Below, one piece after another: positions 1-12,705 of a DNA stretch of 64,000 nt. How positions within the stretch are numbered: position 1 is the stretch's first letter; every line of letters begins with the position of its first letter. Position numbers and translations under genes: made by a program. The notes under the pieces were generated by a model that was not told where the DNA came from, made no database searches, and saw nothing but the letters and a program-made list of their open reading frames with translations. The DNA is from Malus domestica (taxonomy: Eukaryota; Streptophyta; Magnoliopsida; Rosales; Rosaceae). The stretch lies in contig NC_091661.1 in assembly GCF_042453785.1 (NCBI RefSeq), positions 27,085,501 through 27,149,500 of the forward strand. Reading direction: 5' to 3'.

Positions 1-3000
1 ACACACAAAGGACCATCATCACAACCCTTGCAATTTCGACAGTTTCTCACGCGGTGAATATCCTCCTCCTTTGGCTTCTCCATCGTCTGATCAATTTCTA
101 AAAGTCGATCAAGCAACGTCTTCCTAGATGCTGCTAATTGGTCCAAACCAGTCTGCATATGATACTTCAGGCCACTTATGCTTCGGAAACTATATCAAAG
201 GGATACAACTAATCAGAATCCACACAATATAGACAGCTAGATTCAGTTTACTTGAAATTGAAAGCCACGAGCAACATTCATGAGATACAGGTGAAGAGAC
301 AAACAGTGCAAAAAGTCAAATATATGACCCTGCAGTAGATGCGATGCAGAGGACCAAATGTTTACTTACCGAGAGGCAATTCTCGATGACTTCCCATTGT
401 TTAGAGTTCCTACAAGGGCCTCTTCAATCTTTCTCATCAAATCCCTAGAGAGGTCTATGTTCTTTTCAGCATGAAGAAGGGCTTCCAACCACCAAACTGT
501 ACTTAGATCTTTTCTGTCGCTGATTGCATTGCAAACCTTCAAAAGAGTTTATCTAAATGTTAACATATAAAGAGAACAAAGTGATGATTGGAAAAGAACA
601 GCATATGGAAAAAATATACATGAACTTTTTTAGCCTGCTCAAAACCATAAAAAAGAAAGAGAACCAAAATGAACTACCATCGATTATTTAGCATACAAAG
701 TGTGATTGTCTAGACAATCCTATATAGAGGATCATAAAGTGCTACACGGAAGCAGTTACGAAAAATACCTGTGTGTAAGACTTGTTAAACTCTTGTTGAG
801 CCATGGATAGCTTTGAACTGAATACAGACAAGTACTTCTGTTTAATATTGTCAAAGGCTATTCTCAAAGATGCATCACTGAAAGAACTACATGATGGCTG
901 GGGACCATTATCGCATTCTTGGTGAGCAGCAGGAACATTATCTGATAATTCAGATGTACCTTCCAGTGAGTTACTGGCATCATTGGCAATTTCTTCTTTC
1001 CCACAAAGTTTTTGCCTCTTCGCTACATGTTGATCACAAGTTTCAATGCCCTGTATCTTGGAGGCCATTTCCCTAGAGCTCCCAGGAAGCTGTTCTTTTG
1101 AAGGGCAGCAGTTTGTTGCCAAAGGGAGTATATCAGCAAGATTATGATAAATGTGGATGCTCAACAAAGGGTCCAGGCGGAAATCCTCATTGTGCTGTTC
1201 AGCTAAATCCAGCGCTTCCTTGTACAAGGATAGAGCTTGGGTGAAGTTTTGTTCGAGTATAGCTATCCCGGCAAGCCCATTGAGAGCGACGACTGACCTC
1301 CTAAGCGCTTCCTCTCCTTCTACCTTTGTTTTACCTACAAGAACCTGTAGAACAAGATCCCATAAAACAAAAAGAATCAATCACAAAATTTTTAGTAATA
1401 AAGTACAGAAACACACCATTAGTATTTCCTCCATAGTCATGGGTGACTGTTGCAGAGAACGAAGCCCAAAGCTTCCTACTTGAGGGTGGCAGCAGGCTTG
1501 GCGAAGCTTCAACAGTGTATTCAGAAGCTTTCCTGCCTCTGCGTGTGTGATGAGTGGATCTGATGAATCATTAGATGCTAAGCATCCTGGACAGCAAGCA
1601 TGAAAAATGTCAGACCTTAAAGTTGCGTCTTCACATGCAAACTTTAGGGTTACCTATAGAATGACTCTTAAATGAAGTTGCAAAATAATCATTAACAACC
1701 TCTGACTTCTCTTTTTCGAATATCATCTTTCAGACTGTCAATGACTTCTCGGGCATAGCTCACACAAGTTTCGTGTTGCCTTTGGTAAAAGTGTTCTTCT
1801 ATTGGAGATAAAGTGAGCCAAGAGAGGCACTCCTCCTGAGGAGGAAGCTCCAACTCATCTGCAACATGCACTTTCAAAGATCGCCACATAATTTTCTTGA
1901 AAAATTTATGAGCAAATTCCCTAGCTGCCACATCTTTCCTCTGAAAAGGCAAATTTAATAAATTAAGGAAGTGACTAAAACTAGCAGGAGAAAGCAAGAA
2001 TGATGTCTTTGGGAAAATCATGAGAAAACACTTGGAGCCCTAAATGTGGATAAAGTAATAGAAGGATGCGCTGTATTTTCTTGAATCAAAGTGTCAACTT
2101 GGCTAAAAATTATACATTAAACTTTAGATTTTATCTTAATGGTTCCAGTTATCTAGCATCTTAGAACTTTTGAAAAGATTTGGAATTGAAAAACGAAGGG
2201 ATGCACTGAACTTCATACCTCATATGGATCTCGTATAACTTCAACCCACCACCTAGAACCATCAAATGGGCATGCTTTGAGAAATCGTAGAAGTCCATAT
2301 AAGTCATCAAGTTTACGTTGAATAGGAGTCCCTGTAATGCACCAACGGTGCTTAGTATATAACCGCATAGCCATTTCTGTGGCCGCAGCAGCATTATTCT
2401 CCACCATTTGAGCCTCATCCAAACAAACTCTCCACCAGAATATTCTGGTCAGAACGGTTGGAACAACAGGGTACCTAAAACAAAATGGCAGGTCATCATC
2501 TCGAAAAATACAGGTCCAAGAGCAATTCACTTCTAAATCAACCCAATGATGTTCTAAGGTAAAGCACTGAAATATGTAAACTTAAACCCTAATAAGAAAG
2601 GAGAAAGAAAACAAGAAAATAAAGCAAATTCTTTACAACTTGAACACTGATCGTTTACAAGAACATGATGGCATTTAAGTACATTTGCTACAAGAGTTCA
2701 TGATGAGGGGCAGCAATTAATAAAATAAGTGGCTGGAAACTGGGAAATTATTTTTAAACCAAATATGTATCATTCCAAACAAATCATCCTAATGCAAGGG
2801 AAAACATCAAAATTATGCAACATCCTTGCAAGCAATCAGGCAAAGATCTTATCCAATTGTTTGAAGAATCAGTTCAAACTAGTGTAGCCAATTTTTGAGC
2901 AAAGAAAAAAAAACAAAAGCAAGAACATCACAAGTTTTGAAGGAACCTTTTATGGAATCTCATCAAGCGCCGATCACCTTCATGCCTATCAGAGTCGTGT

Positions 3001-5758
3001 GACAGGTCCTCTTTAAGCACATCATATGTTGTCAATACAATGTCAGCGCTAACAAGTTCACTGATATCAATTTCCGACGCGTTTGAAAAAGAACTCTCCC
3101 TCACACCTTCATAGATACATGTTTTTAAAGAACCTGCACGGGTATGACTGGGGTGATAAGATAAGTTAGTAGGATTTACATCTTTCATTAATGGATTTTT
3201 TTTTGATGTAGTGAGTAATAGCTACAACATCCATGATCTGGTGATAAATAATTCAGAAACATCTCCATACCATGTTAAGCAATAAACACGATCAAAATCG
3301 AATCAATTTATCACAAAATGAGTCATCTAAGAAGACTGAAGGATAGCATACGAAATATTTATACAGTTTAACAAAACAAAATTAACATAAAATATACGGT
3401 ATATTTATAGTTTAGGCATAAAATATACCGTATAATTTCAGAATGCCATTGGAGCAAAATAGAAGCTGGACAAATTATAAGAGTGGCAGCAGTAGCCACA
3501 GGAGAGTTAGTAGCCTGTATCAGTTCTGAGCACAGCTGGCAAATATATTTTCCATCTCTTTCAACTACAGTGGTTGTATTTTTCCTCTTCAGGTGCTTTT
3601 GAGAGGCCTCATTGGATTTGATGGATTTTCCATCAGCTGAATAACCCACACAGTCTGCATGTTGCCATGCATCGCATATGTCACACTGTACCCATAATCC
3701 TGTGTATGACATATTTTCACTCACAGCTCCACATACACATTCAACTCGCTCCCTTTTTAATCTTTTAAGATTGATTTTCTGATCTTCGGTAGCTTGAGAT
3801 TCAGAATCAGCAAATATGTTGTCTTCATCTGCCGACTTCGGATGCGCAAATATACAAGCAAGAAGTTCAACAGTTTTCCCCATGCCCATCTCATCTGTGA
3901 TCGTCACAAAAGAAAAACATCACACAGAAAGCAGTTCGGGAAACACCAGTCTTCCCTTCAGAATGAGATATAAAATGCTTAAGAAGATAAAACATTATTA
4001 AGCATATTTCTTCTATTACCAAAAACAGCCATAGATATTTTGAAAAGGCCAAAGACTAGTTGATAGAGAACTTCACTAAATATGTGGTAGAAGAAACTTT
4101 AGGAGCTGGTAAATGGAAATTTTCCAACAACTTCTTGTGATATTTGTTTCATTCCTAGTTTTTTCGTTCAGGTAGGGCTTTATGACTAAGCTATTTAAGA
4201 AAACTAGGCACTCACATGACAATAGATTGTCATGTAGAAGTGATAGATTCTGATTGTTTGATAAGGCATTACTCTATTTATATCATCATTAAATACCACT
4301 GATCGCTCATGTTTTCAGAATTAACTTCAATTGTTTAACAGTAATACAGCCAATAGTGTGCAAAACTAGATTTCCGGACAAAAGCGAAATTCAACATCTG
4401 TAAAATCTGAAGAAAAATCTAAACACATGCAAGAAAATGTAGAGTAGTGGATTTACCAGCAAGAATACCACCACAGACATAAGCTGAATCATTCTCTGGG
4501 TGCAACGAAACATTTCCACTGGAATACATTATCAAATTCACAGTAATCGTTAGATAGGGAGGAGATGGAAGAGGAGAAGGATGTAGAACGCAAGAACTTG
4601 CTTAAAAGGTAAACCAACATATTTGAGAAAGCCACTACCTGAATGGGTTGTAGAACATTTTTGAACATGTGTCAAGAAATTCCAAGGGCAAACATAAAGG
4701 TGATATGAACTGACTGTTTCCCTTTTCGACCGGACTTTCTGCATATCCTTTCTCTCTATGTACCATCCAGTAAGCTGCACGGCGCTGATAGGGCTTCAAC
4801 TCAGGAAGCAAATCGGGCATGTCAGCTTGAAGCATTGCATCTGCTCTGTACACAAGATATAATAGAAATTAAACTCAAAGATTGATAGACATCATAGCCT
4901 CAGAAGTTGGAAATAGACTATAAAATTGAAAAGTGGTGATACTCACTTTGATCGCTTAATGGCTTCATAGAACCCAGAGACATCAAACCTTGCTAGTTTA
5001 CTAGGGTCTGAATTAGCATATCCATTTTCAGTATGCAAATCAATTTCCATTTCTGTTGATTTACTGACTCCGTACCTAGCCTCTGATGTCATTACTTCTG
5101 GATGAAGCCAACCCATGACATTCCTCATACTTTTTTTCCAGACTTGCCTAGTCATGTCCAGAAGTGACTGACAAGCATCAAACGCACGCTTAAGTATCTC
5201 CACCCTAACCGTGATGGTGGACATATCAATCGACACAACCCACTGAACTGGCCTTAGGGTCATAAACCTCAAACTTGCCATGTGAACAAGACCAGAGATA
5301 CCTTCATCCGGTCCATCAAAACTCCCTGATAAAATCACCGAGCACTCGCCCGTATCCTCTGTTGGACACTTAATGAATTCCAAAGAAATATCAGCAGAGG
5401 ATAATACAGGCCAATGGCCTAACTTCATACGGCCAATAAACTCATTCACGTTGCACACTCGAAACCTTAATGAGTAATCATCCTGATTAAAATCCCCACT
5501 CAATCCATCACCAGAAAACCCTTCTCCGAAATTCAAATTTGTCAAAACAACTTCAGCAATATCAAGGTGCTCGTCAAAAACCCAACAAGACCGATCAACT
5601 TCCACAAAATACGGCTCATCAACTTTATCCAGTTCATTCTTTCCTGATTCCCCATTTGAAATCTTGATTCCATCCAATTCTGCCTGATCAGCATTGCTGC
5701 GACTCTCCAATACAACCCCACCGGATCGGTGGGGCCTCCTTTGCTTCCTTCTACCCAT
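1..5758 (-). CDS. SHPRH: SHPRH-like E3 ubiquitin ligase / SNF2 ATPase, 3' end outside window
   Basis: This gene resembles the SHPRH family (Arabidopsis At2g40770), nuclear SNF2-type ATPases that also carry PHD and RING fingers and act as ubiquitin ligases in DNA-damage tolerance. The start is set at MGRRKQRR (5758), since it fits the plant family N-terminus better than the ATG four codons upstream. Eleven exons can be traced: 5758-4947, 4845-4639, 4518-4457, 3894-3429, 3147-2947, 2474-2219, 1940-1700, 1586-1417, 1344-769, 536-370 and 189 to the edge. Together they encode about 1,115 residues. The Walker A region GILADEMGMGKT is created across the exon 3/4 junction. A PHD finger (CVCG, CDICD, WQHADC, CQLC) lies inside the ATPase domain in exon 4. 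The DEAH-box equivalent LDEAQ and the CITGTPIQ motif are in exon 6. The RING finger and C-terminal helicase lobe must lie left of the window. No frame lesion is seen. Confidence 0.93.
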
Positions 5759-7295
5759 CACTCTAAGCAAAAAAAACCTAATTCACACACTCTGAATTCA
5801 AAAGCACACACTTTAATTATCATTAACCATAAATCTCAATAAGGCATGCGCCCTAAACATGGAAAGTAATCACTACCAAGATTATATTCATAATTATCAA
5901 TTCATCATTCAAAAATTAAACAACAAAACACCCAAAAAAAAAAACTAAAAACTAATTAAATACACAATTTAACCAACAAAAAAGAAAGCTTCTGCCTTGA
6001 AATTCGAGAAGCATTGACAAATTACAATTGGGAAATTCAGGAAATTCAAAAAGCCACAGAATTTTAACCCCATATGATTAAATTAACGAACTTTGATTAT
6101 CCGGATATGTTCATCACTGGAACAATGTAATTACGTGAAAAGTACAAAAACGGAAACGACTAATTAATTCAAAGGAAATTAAAAATCGAATAAAAACACA
6201 AGAATTTATGGAGAATTTCGAACCTGATAACTTGTTTGTGTGAGCAGTGGATTCAAGAGACGGGCATGGGGTCTCTCTCTCCCTCCTCGCGGGTACTGAG
6301 CTCACGCGCGAATCGCGACTCGGCAAGGTGCCCACTTTGTATTCGACCTTTTGCGTGTTATCCTGTGCTCCTGTAAAACGTAAAAACAAAAAAGGAGTTT
6401 TAATCGAATACTTTATTTTTAATCAAAAATCTTATTTTTATCTAGTACTATTTTCTTACACCAAGTATAAAATATCAATGATATCGGAAATATCGGTAGT
6501 CTAAAAATACGGAAATTTCGATGGAAATATCGGGATATTATCGATATCGATAAAAATTGAATAAAAGCCACGGAAATTGTAAGAAAAACTTGAAAATTTT
6601 TATTGAAACTTTGCAGGATGTTTATTTAGTCAATTATCTATTAATTTATCACAAAAAATTGGAAGGAAATGCATTGCATGATAGATATAATTGATTTAAG
6701 TTGATTATATAGCGAGCTGGCAAACATTTTGAGTGTAGAAAATATGTAGTAATTAATTAAAGAAGTTTAAACATACCATAATCATTTATATATAATGAAT
6801 TAGTACAATATTTTATACTTTATACATTGCAAGGTAAAATATATGAGCGACTTAGCAAGGTCTAAAATATCGATGATATCGGAAATATCGGTAGTCTAAA
6901 AACACGAAAATTTCGATGAAAATATCAAAATATTATGGATATTTTAGACCATGACTTACACATTTACTTATTTATTTATTTATTAAAACTAAAGTTTTTA
7001 AAAACTTTTCGTTAAGCCTAACGTAACGGCCAAGTCAACGGCATCTCGGATTTCTGCAGTTTCTAGCATTTTGATTGGCCCGTTATATTGTCTTGGGTTA
7101 CAGCCAGCTATTGAATCCAGATAAAGTCGGTTAGCATAGGTACAAAAGGTAATCCAATTTCGCGCCGTATATACATTACAGCTACTTACGTCATATCTTT
7201 TACCCCGAACGGCGCCGTATCGGGATGATTTCAGGAAATAGGGTTTAAAGGCCGAGTCTTGATCAATTACTAGGGTTTTTAATTTGAGTCCCCAA
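5759..7295. promoter_or_regulatory. Divergent promoter region between SHPRH-like and EIF1AD-like genes
   Basis: The two genes face away from each other, so this 1.5-kb gap must hold both promoters. A possible 5'UTR exon/intron boundary of the SHPRH-like gene lies near 6220-6250. The middle is occupied by an ATATCG-rich repeat. The part next to the EIF1AD-like start (7140-7290) is unusually GC-rich for the region (gcgccgta, ggcgccgt) and has no clear TATA box, as expected for a housekeeping gene. No ORF here is credible. Confidence 0.5.
6464..6949. repeat. Pair of about 85-bp ATATCG-rich direct repeats
   Basis: Two near-identical stretches at about 6466-6549 and 6862-6949 share the runs gatatcggaaatatcggta and tctaaaaa, followed by degenerate ATATCG words. 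They are about 395 bp apart with AT-rich sequence between. They look like a dispersed non-coding repeat or the two ends of a degraded element. I cannot assign a family. Confidence 0.6.
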
Positions 7296-8572
7296 ATGAA
7301 AGGAGGAAGGAAGAATCTGAAGAGGGCGGTGGAGCAACAGAGCTTTACGCTCGAAGATGGTCACTCTGTAATGCAAGTGCTTTCTCTCCGCGGCTCCAAT
7401 CTCATCGAGGTGGGCGCTTCTATTCCAATTCAATTTTTAGGGTTTTTGGCCCGGAAATAAAAAACCCTTTTAAAACCCTAAATCCCAAATCGATGTCTCT
7501 GTGAAAATGCAGTAGTGGGTATCGATCAATTTGTAAAAAAATGATGTGGGTTTGGGCTGTCCCAAAAGAAAAATGTGAACTTGATTGCATAATGTGTTTA
7601 GAATTGCTGAACTTGCTTCTGATTCTGCTGTAATTGTTTAAGGTAATGGATGCAAAGGGAGAGAAATCTTTGGCGCTGTTTCCGGCTAAGTTTTCAAAGA
7701 GCATGTGGATTAAACGAGGTTGGTTTCCTATATACGTATCTCATTTCAACGTATTCTTGCAAATGTAGCCGAAAGGCGGAATTTTGAATCGATTTTCGAT
7801 TGGCAGGGAGTTATGTTGTGGTTGATGCAAGTGGGAAGGAGAAGGTTCTTGAATCTGGCAGCAAGGTGGCATGCATTGTTTCGCAAGTTCTATTTTACGA
7901 ACAAGTACGAGTGCTGAAGAAATCGCCAGACTGGTGTGTATTCTCTTCCCATCCTAAGATGATTGGTCACTATCTCAACAAAAAGGGCAGCTTATGTTGC
8001 TTACACATTTAATAGTGCGATGACCTTTTTATGTTTCGGTTACTTCATATCGAACTTTGAAATGTCCCTCGAACAAACTCAATGTTTGCTTTGACTTTCT
8101 CTTTTTATGGTTAAGTGTATACTGATTCAGCATTGTATCACAACTTGAGAAAGCTGAAAATGTCAAAAAGTTTTGTTCTTGTAAAATAGTAATCCACAAG
8201 CCACCGTAGTTTCACGCATTGCACATAATTGTATTGAGGGATGGTAAAGGGTTGCTCGTGGAAGTGTGGGTAAAATCCGTAGCCTTTGTGGCACTTCTTG
8301 TTTAACGTGTTTATGTGATCTTAAGATTCTTTTAGTGATCTTTTTGTTCCTTATATTTGCTTTTGCCGCCCAATTTCAGGCCAGAACTCTTCAAATCCGA
8401 AGTTTCAGACGGATGCGATGGAAGTTTGCAGGGAGATACCTCCCAAAAAGAAGACAATGAGCTCGACGACTCAAGCGATGATGATGGACTTCCTCCACTA
8501 GAGGCCAATACAAACAGGAATAAACCAGCTGACTGGAAATCGGATACAGAATCGGATTCCGATTCAACATAA
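7296..8572 (+). CDS. EIF1AD-like S1/IF1-fold RNA-binding protein, 169 aa
   Basis: Four exons, 7296-7409, 7643-7718, 7807-7933 and 8380-8572, join in frame to 170 codons including the TAA; all introns are GT-AG. The product has a basic N-terminus (MKGGRKNLKRAVEQ) and an OB-fold like that of eIF1A across about residues 15-80 (VMQVLSLRGSNLIEV, FPAKFSKSMWIKRGSYVVVD). The C-terminal tail is acidic and serine-rich (ELDDSSDDDGLPP, then SDTESDSDST). This is the layout of EIF1AD, a conserved nuclear protein; Arabidopsis At2g40780 is of similar size and, from memory, also sits beside the SHPRH homologue. Direct RNA binding is inferred from the fold. No defect is seen. Confidence 0.9.
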
Positions 8573-9420
8573 CTCAGATTAGGACTTTGAGTTCAGAAAC
8601 TGATTCTTGAGTAGTTCTGCAGTGGATGTAGATGAATCACCTGAAGTGAGGATAACAGTTAAAAAATTTAGTCCAGAATTTTTGTTGGGTTGACTATGTA
8701 TGTAACCTTGTATTCCAATACAATACACAGAATGTCTAAACTTTTATGATTGAAATTTTGGAACTGGACTTTGGGCCTCGGTGTCGTATCCTTCGTGTAT
8801 CAAATTTCGCATTTTTCGTATTTTTTTAAACCAATGAGTACTACGGAATTTAGTTACATTATGAGCATCTCTAACACTTTCACATCTCCCAAAGATGTAA
8901 ATATATACATTTTTATTTACAACTCTCGACGAAAGATGAATAATTTATATTTAACCATGGGAGAACGTTCTAGCTAAGAAAAGTGGTGAAATGCCCATAT
9001 CTATTTTTTTTGCCCATGTCATTGTATACGACTTTGTTATTAACCACTGTGCCTCGGAGACAAATCGCAGTTTTACAAAAATTGAAGCAGTTCCGGACCG
9101 GAGAGAAATCTAACGGCGGGAAAGAGGAGAAGTCTCAGAATGGCGCCAACAGTGAAAAGCCTAGCCACGTGGCGTCCTCCCTTTCACTTACAACTCGTTT
9201 AACGTCACACAGAAATGCAAAAGATTTTTCTTGTTTTTTTTTTTTTTTCTTTTTCTCTCAGCGATGGAGGGACTGAGACGGAGATAGTAGTTAGCAGACA
9301 CTCGCAAGCTGACAGAGACGAAGAGCAATTGTCAGAACCACGTCGTGAAGGTTTCCAAATTCCAAGCTCCGATTTCACTTCCTGAAATTTTGATACTTTC
9401 GTTGTTGTGGAAGTGAAGAG
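8573..9420. promoter_or_regulatory. Intergenic region with G-box upstream of ABC1K1
   Basis: This stretch holds the 3' region of the EIF1AD-like gene (AT-rich to about 8950) and the presumed ABC1K1 promoter. A palindromic G-box CACGTG lies at 9166-9171, about 250 bp before the ABC1K1 start codon; G-boxes are common in light-responsive plastid-protein genes. A T-rich run at 9235-9251 follows. No coding potential is supported. Confidence 0.45.
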
Positions 9421-12224
9421 ATGGCTGTGGCGATGGTCTCAGCCGTGAGAGGCGGTCGTTTGCCGTCACTGAACCATCATCACCGCCGTCAGATGATTCT
9501 AAGCTCCACGTCGTCGTCGATAATTGGTAGTTGGGGTTCGTTAAAATCATCGAAGCAGCTCATTTGCAGCTCAAACTCAAAGGGTTTCACTCTCTTTTCC
9601 CGTTACTCACAAACTCAGGATCTTTACTCCTCCCGCCTTCAGGGTGCTTAATTTCTCTCTCCCGTTAGCTTTTGGATTTTAGGTTTGCATTTTGGATTTT
9701 GGATTCTGGGTTTATCTCAAGCTTAAATCTTTATTTGATTTATGGGTTTTTTTTCAAACATTTTATTTGTTACCTATATGAACATGAATAGTAGATTATA
9801 CTTCTGCTAATGGTTATACTCTGGTCTCATTGATATTTTGAATCATGAAGTTGCGAACTTCTCGGTGTTTCGCTTGATGGGTACCTCGAAAAATGTTCAT
9901 TTTTTCACTTCTTTTAGTGAGTGATTGGCTGTTGCCTTTTCATGGACATACAGAAGTGAAACTTAGGTGTAAAAACTGCTGAAGTAGAAGTACAACTCTT
10001 CTGTTTGGCAGACAGTTATCAATTAATTGCATCACCTCAGAATGGGAAGGAGACTTTGATTCACGCCTTTGTTTAGACCTCGTCATGAGCATCTGTGTTC
10101 TTTAGGCTCGAATTCTTTTCTTTCTTGATCACTCTATTCGTTTGAGGTTTTAAGCTGACTCTGGAATTTCATGCTGTTACCAGATAGGTTTGAAGACTTG
10201 CCTAGACTGGTGGAGGACATTCTCCAAACATCAGTAAGCACAGGTCCACGTGGCGCTCTTAGGATGGTCCAAGGTATTCAGGCGTTTATTGGGGTTGGTG
10301 GGGAGTGGCTTGCTGATGTATCAAAGGTAACAGGAACCTTGTTTGCTTGGCTTTCACCTTGTTCAATTGTCAATTGGTATAGTTCTTGAAACGGCTCAAT
10401 GACAAAATGCGTTTATACGGCCAATTCCAATAACTTGGGATTAAGACTTCACTCGGTTGAGTGTTCTGTTAACACCTAGGCATTCGTTAATGCTAGCCCT
10501 TTTATCTGAATAAGCAAACTCTTGAAAAGCATACTTGTAAATGACCCTTCCTTTTGTTTGTAGTCAGCAAACTCATCTGCTGGATTACCAACCCAACTGC
10601 AGCTTGGATTGCTGTCCCCCCGTTATTTGAGGAAATTGTTTGAGCGCATGGGGGCAACCTACGTTAAGTTGGGTCAGGTAACTCTTGTTGTATTCTTGTT
10701 TTTTGATCGCCACTCCATAACTTTATTCATTATATCCAATGTAAATTAGCAAAAGATTATTATTTTACTTGTCTATCTTTGTTCATTCAACGTACACAAT
10801 CACTAATGCTATGCTACTTACAAATGGTAGTTCATTGCATCTGCTCCAACTTTGTTCCCATCAGAATATGTCGAAGAATTTCAGAACTGCTTTGACAGAA
10901 CTCCTGCAGTACCCTTTGCCGAGATTCAAGCAATCTTGCGTCAGGAATTGGGGAGACCAATTGAAAGCGTTTATGACTATGTTGACCCAACCCCACTCGC
11001 TTTGGCCTCAATAGCACAAGTTCTTTTCTCTTCCTATCAAATTTCTCATGTTCCTCAAACCATTCGCTAAGCTTAGGAATAAGAATTGTGATGTATTTTG
11101 TTTAGGTTCATGGTGCAAGGCTAAGAGGCTCCCAAGAAGATGTAGTAATAAAGATCTTGAAACCCGGAATAGAAGATATGTTGGTTGCAGATCTCAATTT
11201 TATCTACGTTGTTGTCCGCATTTTGGAATTCTTGAATCCTGATATAAACCGTGCTTCATTGGTATGTGGACATAAATTTCTTCATATGCAACAAATGACT
11301 TTAACACTTATACTGGATGACAGGTATAAGCATAGTAATTATTTTCATACTCTTAGAAATAATTTACACTGCTAGTTTCTTCAGTTACAACAACTTACAA
11401 GTTATATTCTGTGAAAGCATAACATCTTTGGGATGATGTCAGCATCTTTGGTTCATATGTTGGAAAATGATGGAAGATAGAAGTTTCCGTTGTAATCTGT
11501 TCATCGTTTCAGTAGGTTGGTATTGTGCAAGATATACCGGATTGAAGAAGTTGATTTCTACAAGGAGGCTGCAAACGTTGAGTCCTTTAGGAGATATTTA
11601 GAAGCTATGGGACTCACAAGGCAGGCTACGGCTCCAAAAGTGTATCACCAATGCAGCAGCAAACGAATTTTAACAATGGAGAGGCTGTATGGAGTTCCTC
11701 TTACTGACTTGAACAGTATAAGTTCCTTTGTTTCTAATCCAGAGACCAGTCTCATAACTGCCCTTAATGTGTGGTAGGACTTGAATATTTTATCCACCAT
11801 TCATGTGCTTGTAGTTTTTGTGTTCATTTATTTGTCAAACAAACAACCTTGTCGCTTGTTATGAAATGTCTCTGTAGGTTTGGCAGTTTGCTTGCCTGTG
11901 AAAGCTTCCACGCAGATGTGCATGCAGGCAATCTGTGGCTGTTGCGTGATGGCCGCGCATTGGGTTTCTTGATTTTGGTATTCATATATCTTCATGCGCC
12001 AATTGTACTCGTTGCTTTACTTATAGTTGTGATTGTCGTCGGTTTCTTTCAATGTTTCAGTTGCTTATACAATCTCCACAAATATGACTTAAGGTTTTTA
12101 CTTTATCTACTGTGCAGAAAAAAGGATCGAGTAAAGATATCGATATTTTTTTTGTCAGTGTATAATGTATATCTTTGTAGACTTGCTAATTGTCTGTTCT
12201 GTAACAACCGTGCATCGTCCCAAG

Positions 12225-12704
12225 ATGCAGTACCTACCATTTGCTTTATAGTTTTAGAAGTTCTCTGCATTTGTCCAACCTTTCAAATGTTATTGACGTT
12301 ATTTTTTTTGGTTTGTTACCTTTCAGTTATGTGAAATCATTCTTGCGTTTGACTTAAATTTACAGGAATCGTTGGCCGTATATCCCCGAAAACATGGGGT
12401 GCCATAATCTTTCTGGCATCAATTGCAACTGAAGAATATGAATCAATGGCTTCTGCACTGATTGAAATGGGTTCTACAGACACAAACGTTGATGTTAAGG
12501 CCTTTGCAAGTGACTTGGAAAAGATGTTCTCGTCAATAAAGGCAAGCATTAAACTCAGGAGTTTGGTAATTGTGTTTTGCTTTCCAAATAGGGTTATTTT
12601 TTGGTCTGTACTTCTCCTGGGACAATTTCGGAGCTGAGGGGAAATAATGTTTCACAGAACGGTGCAGCCAAAAGATAACTTTTTTTTTCTTGCCCGTAAA
12701 TATT
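12225..12704 (+). repeat. Direct repeat copy 1: ABC1K1 exon 8a with intron flanks
   Basis: About 480 bp, from atgcagtacctaccat to gcccgtaaatatt, is repeated at 14265-14749 with only scattered differences. It contains the last part of intron 7, exon 8 and the start of intron 8. Exon 8a is 3 nt shorter than 8b: it loses one codon in the AME(I/V)FLAS stretch but keeps the Arg of GRISPKTW. The donor after ATAAAG is GC (gcaagc), which would be a GC-AG intron. Confidence 0.9.
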
Positions 12705-12705
12705 G

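Noticed and set aside
11771-12334. 187-residue hydrophobic open frame in ABC1K1 exon 7/intron 7
   Set aside because: It is intron sequence read through, T-rich giving Leu/Phe/Val-rich translation; not a membrane protein gene.
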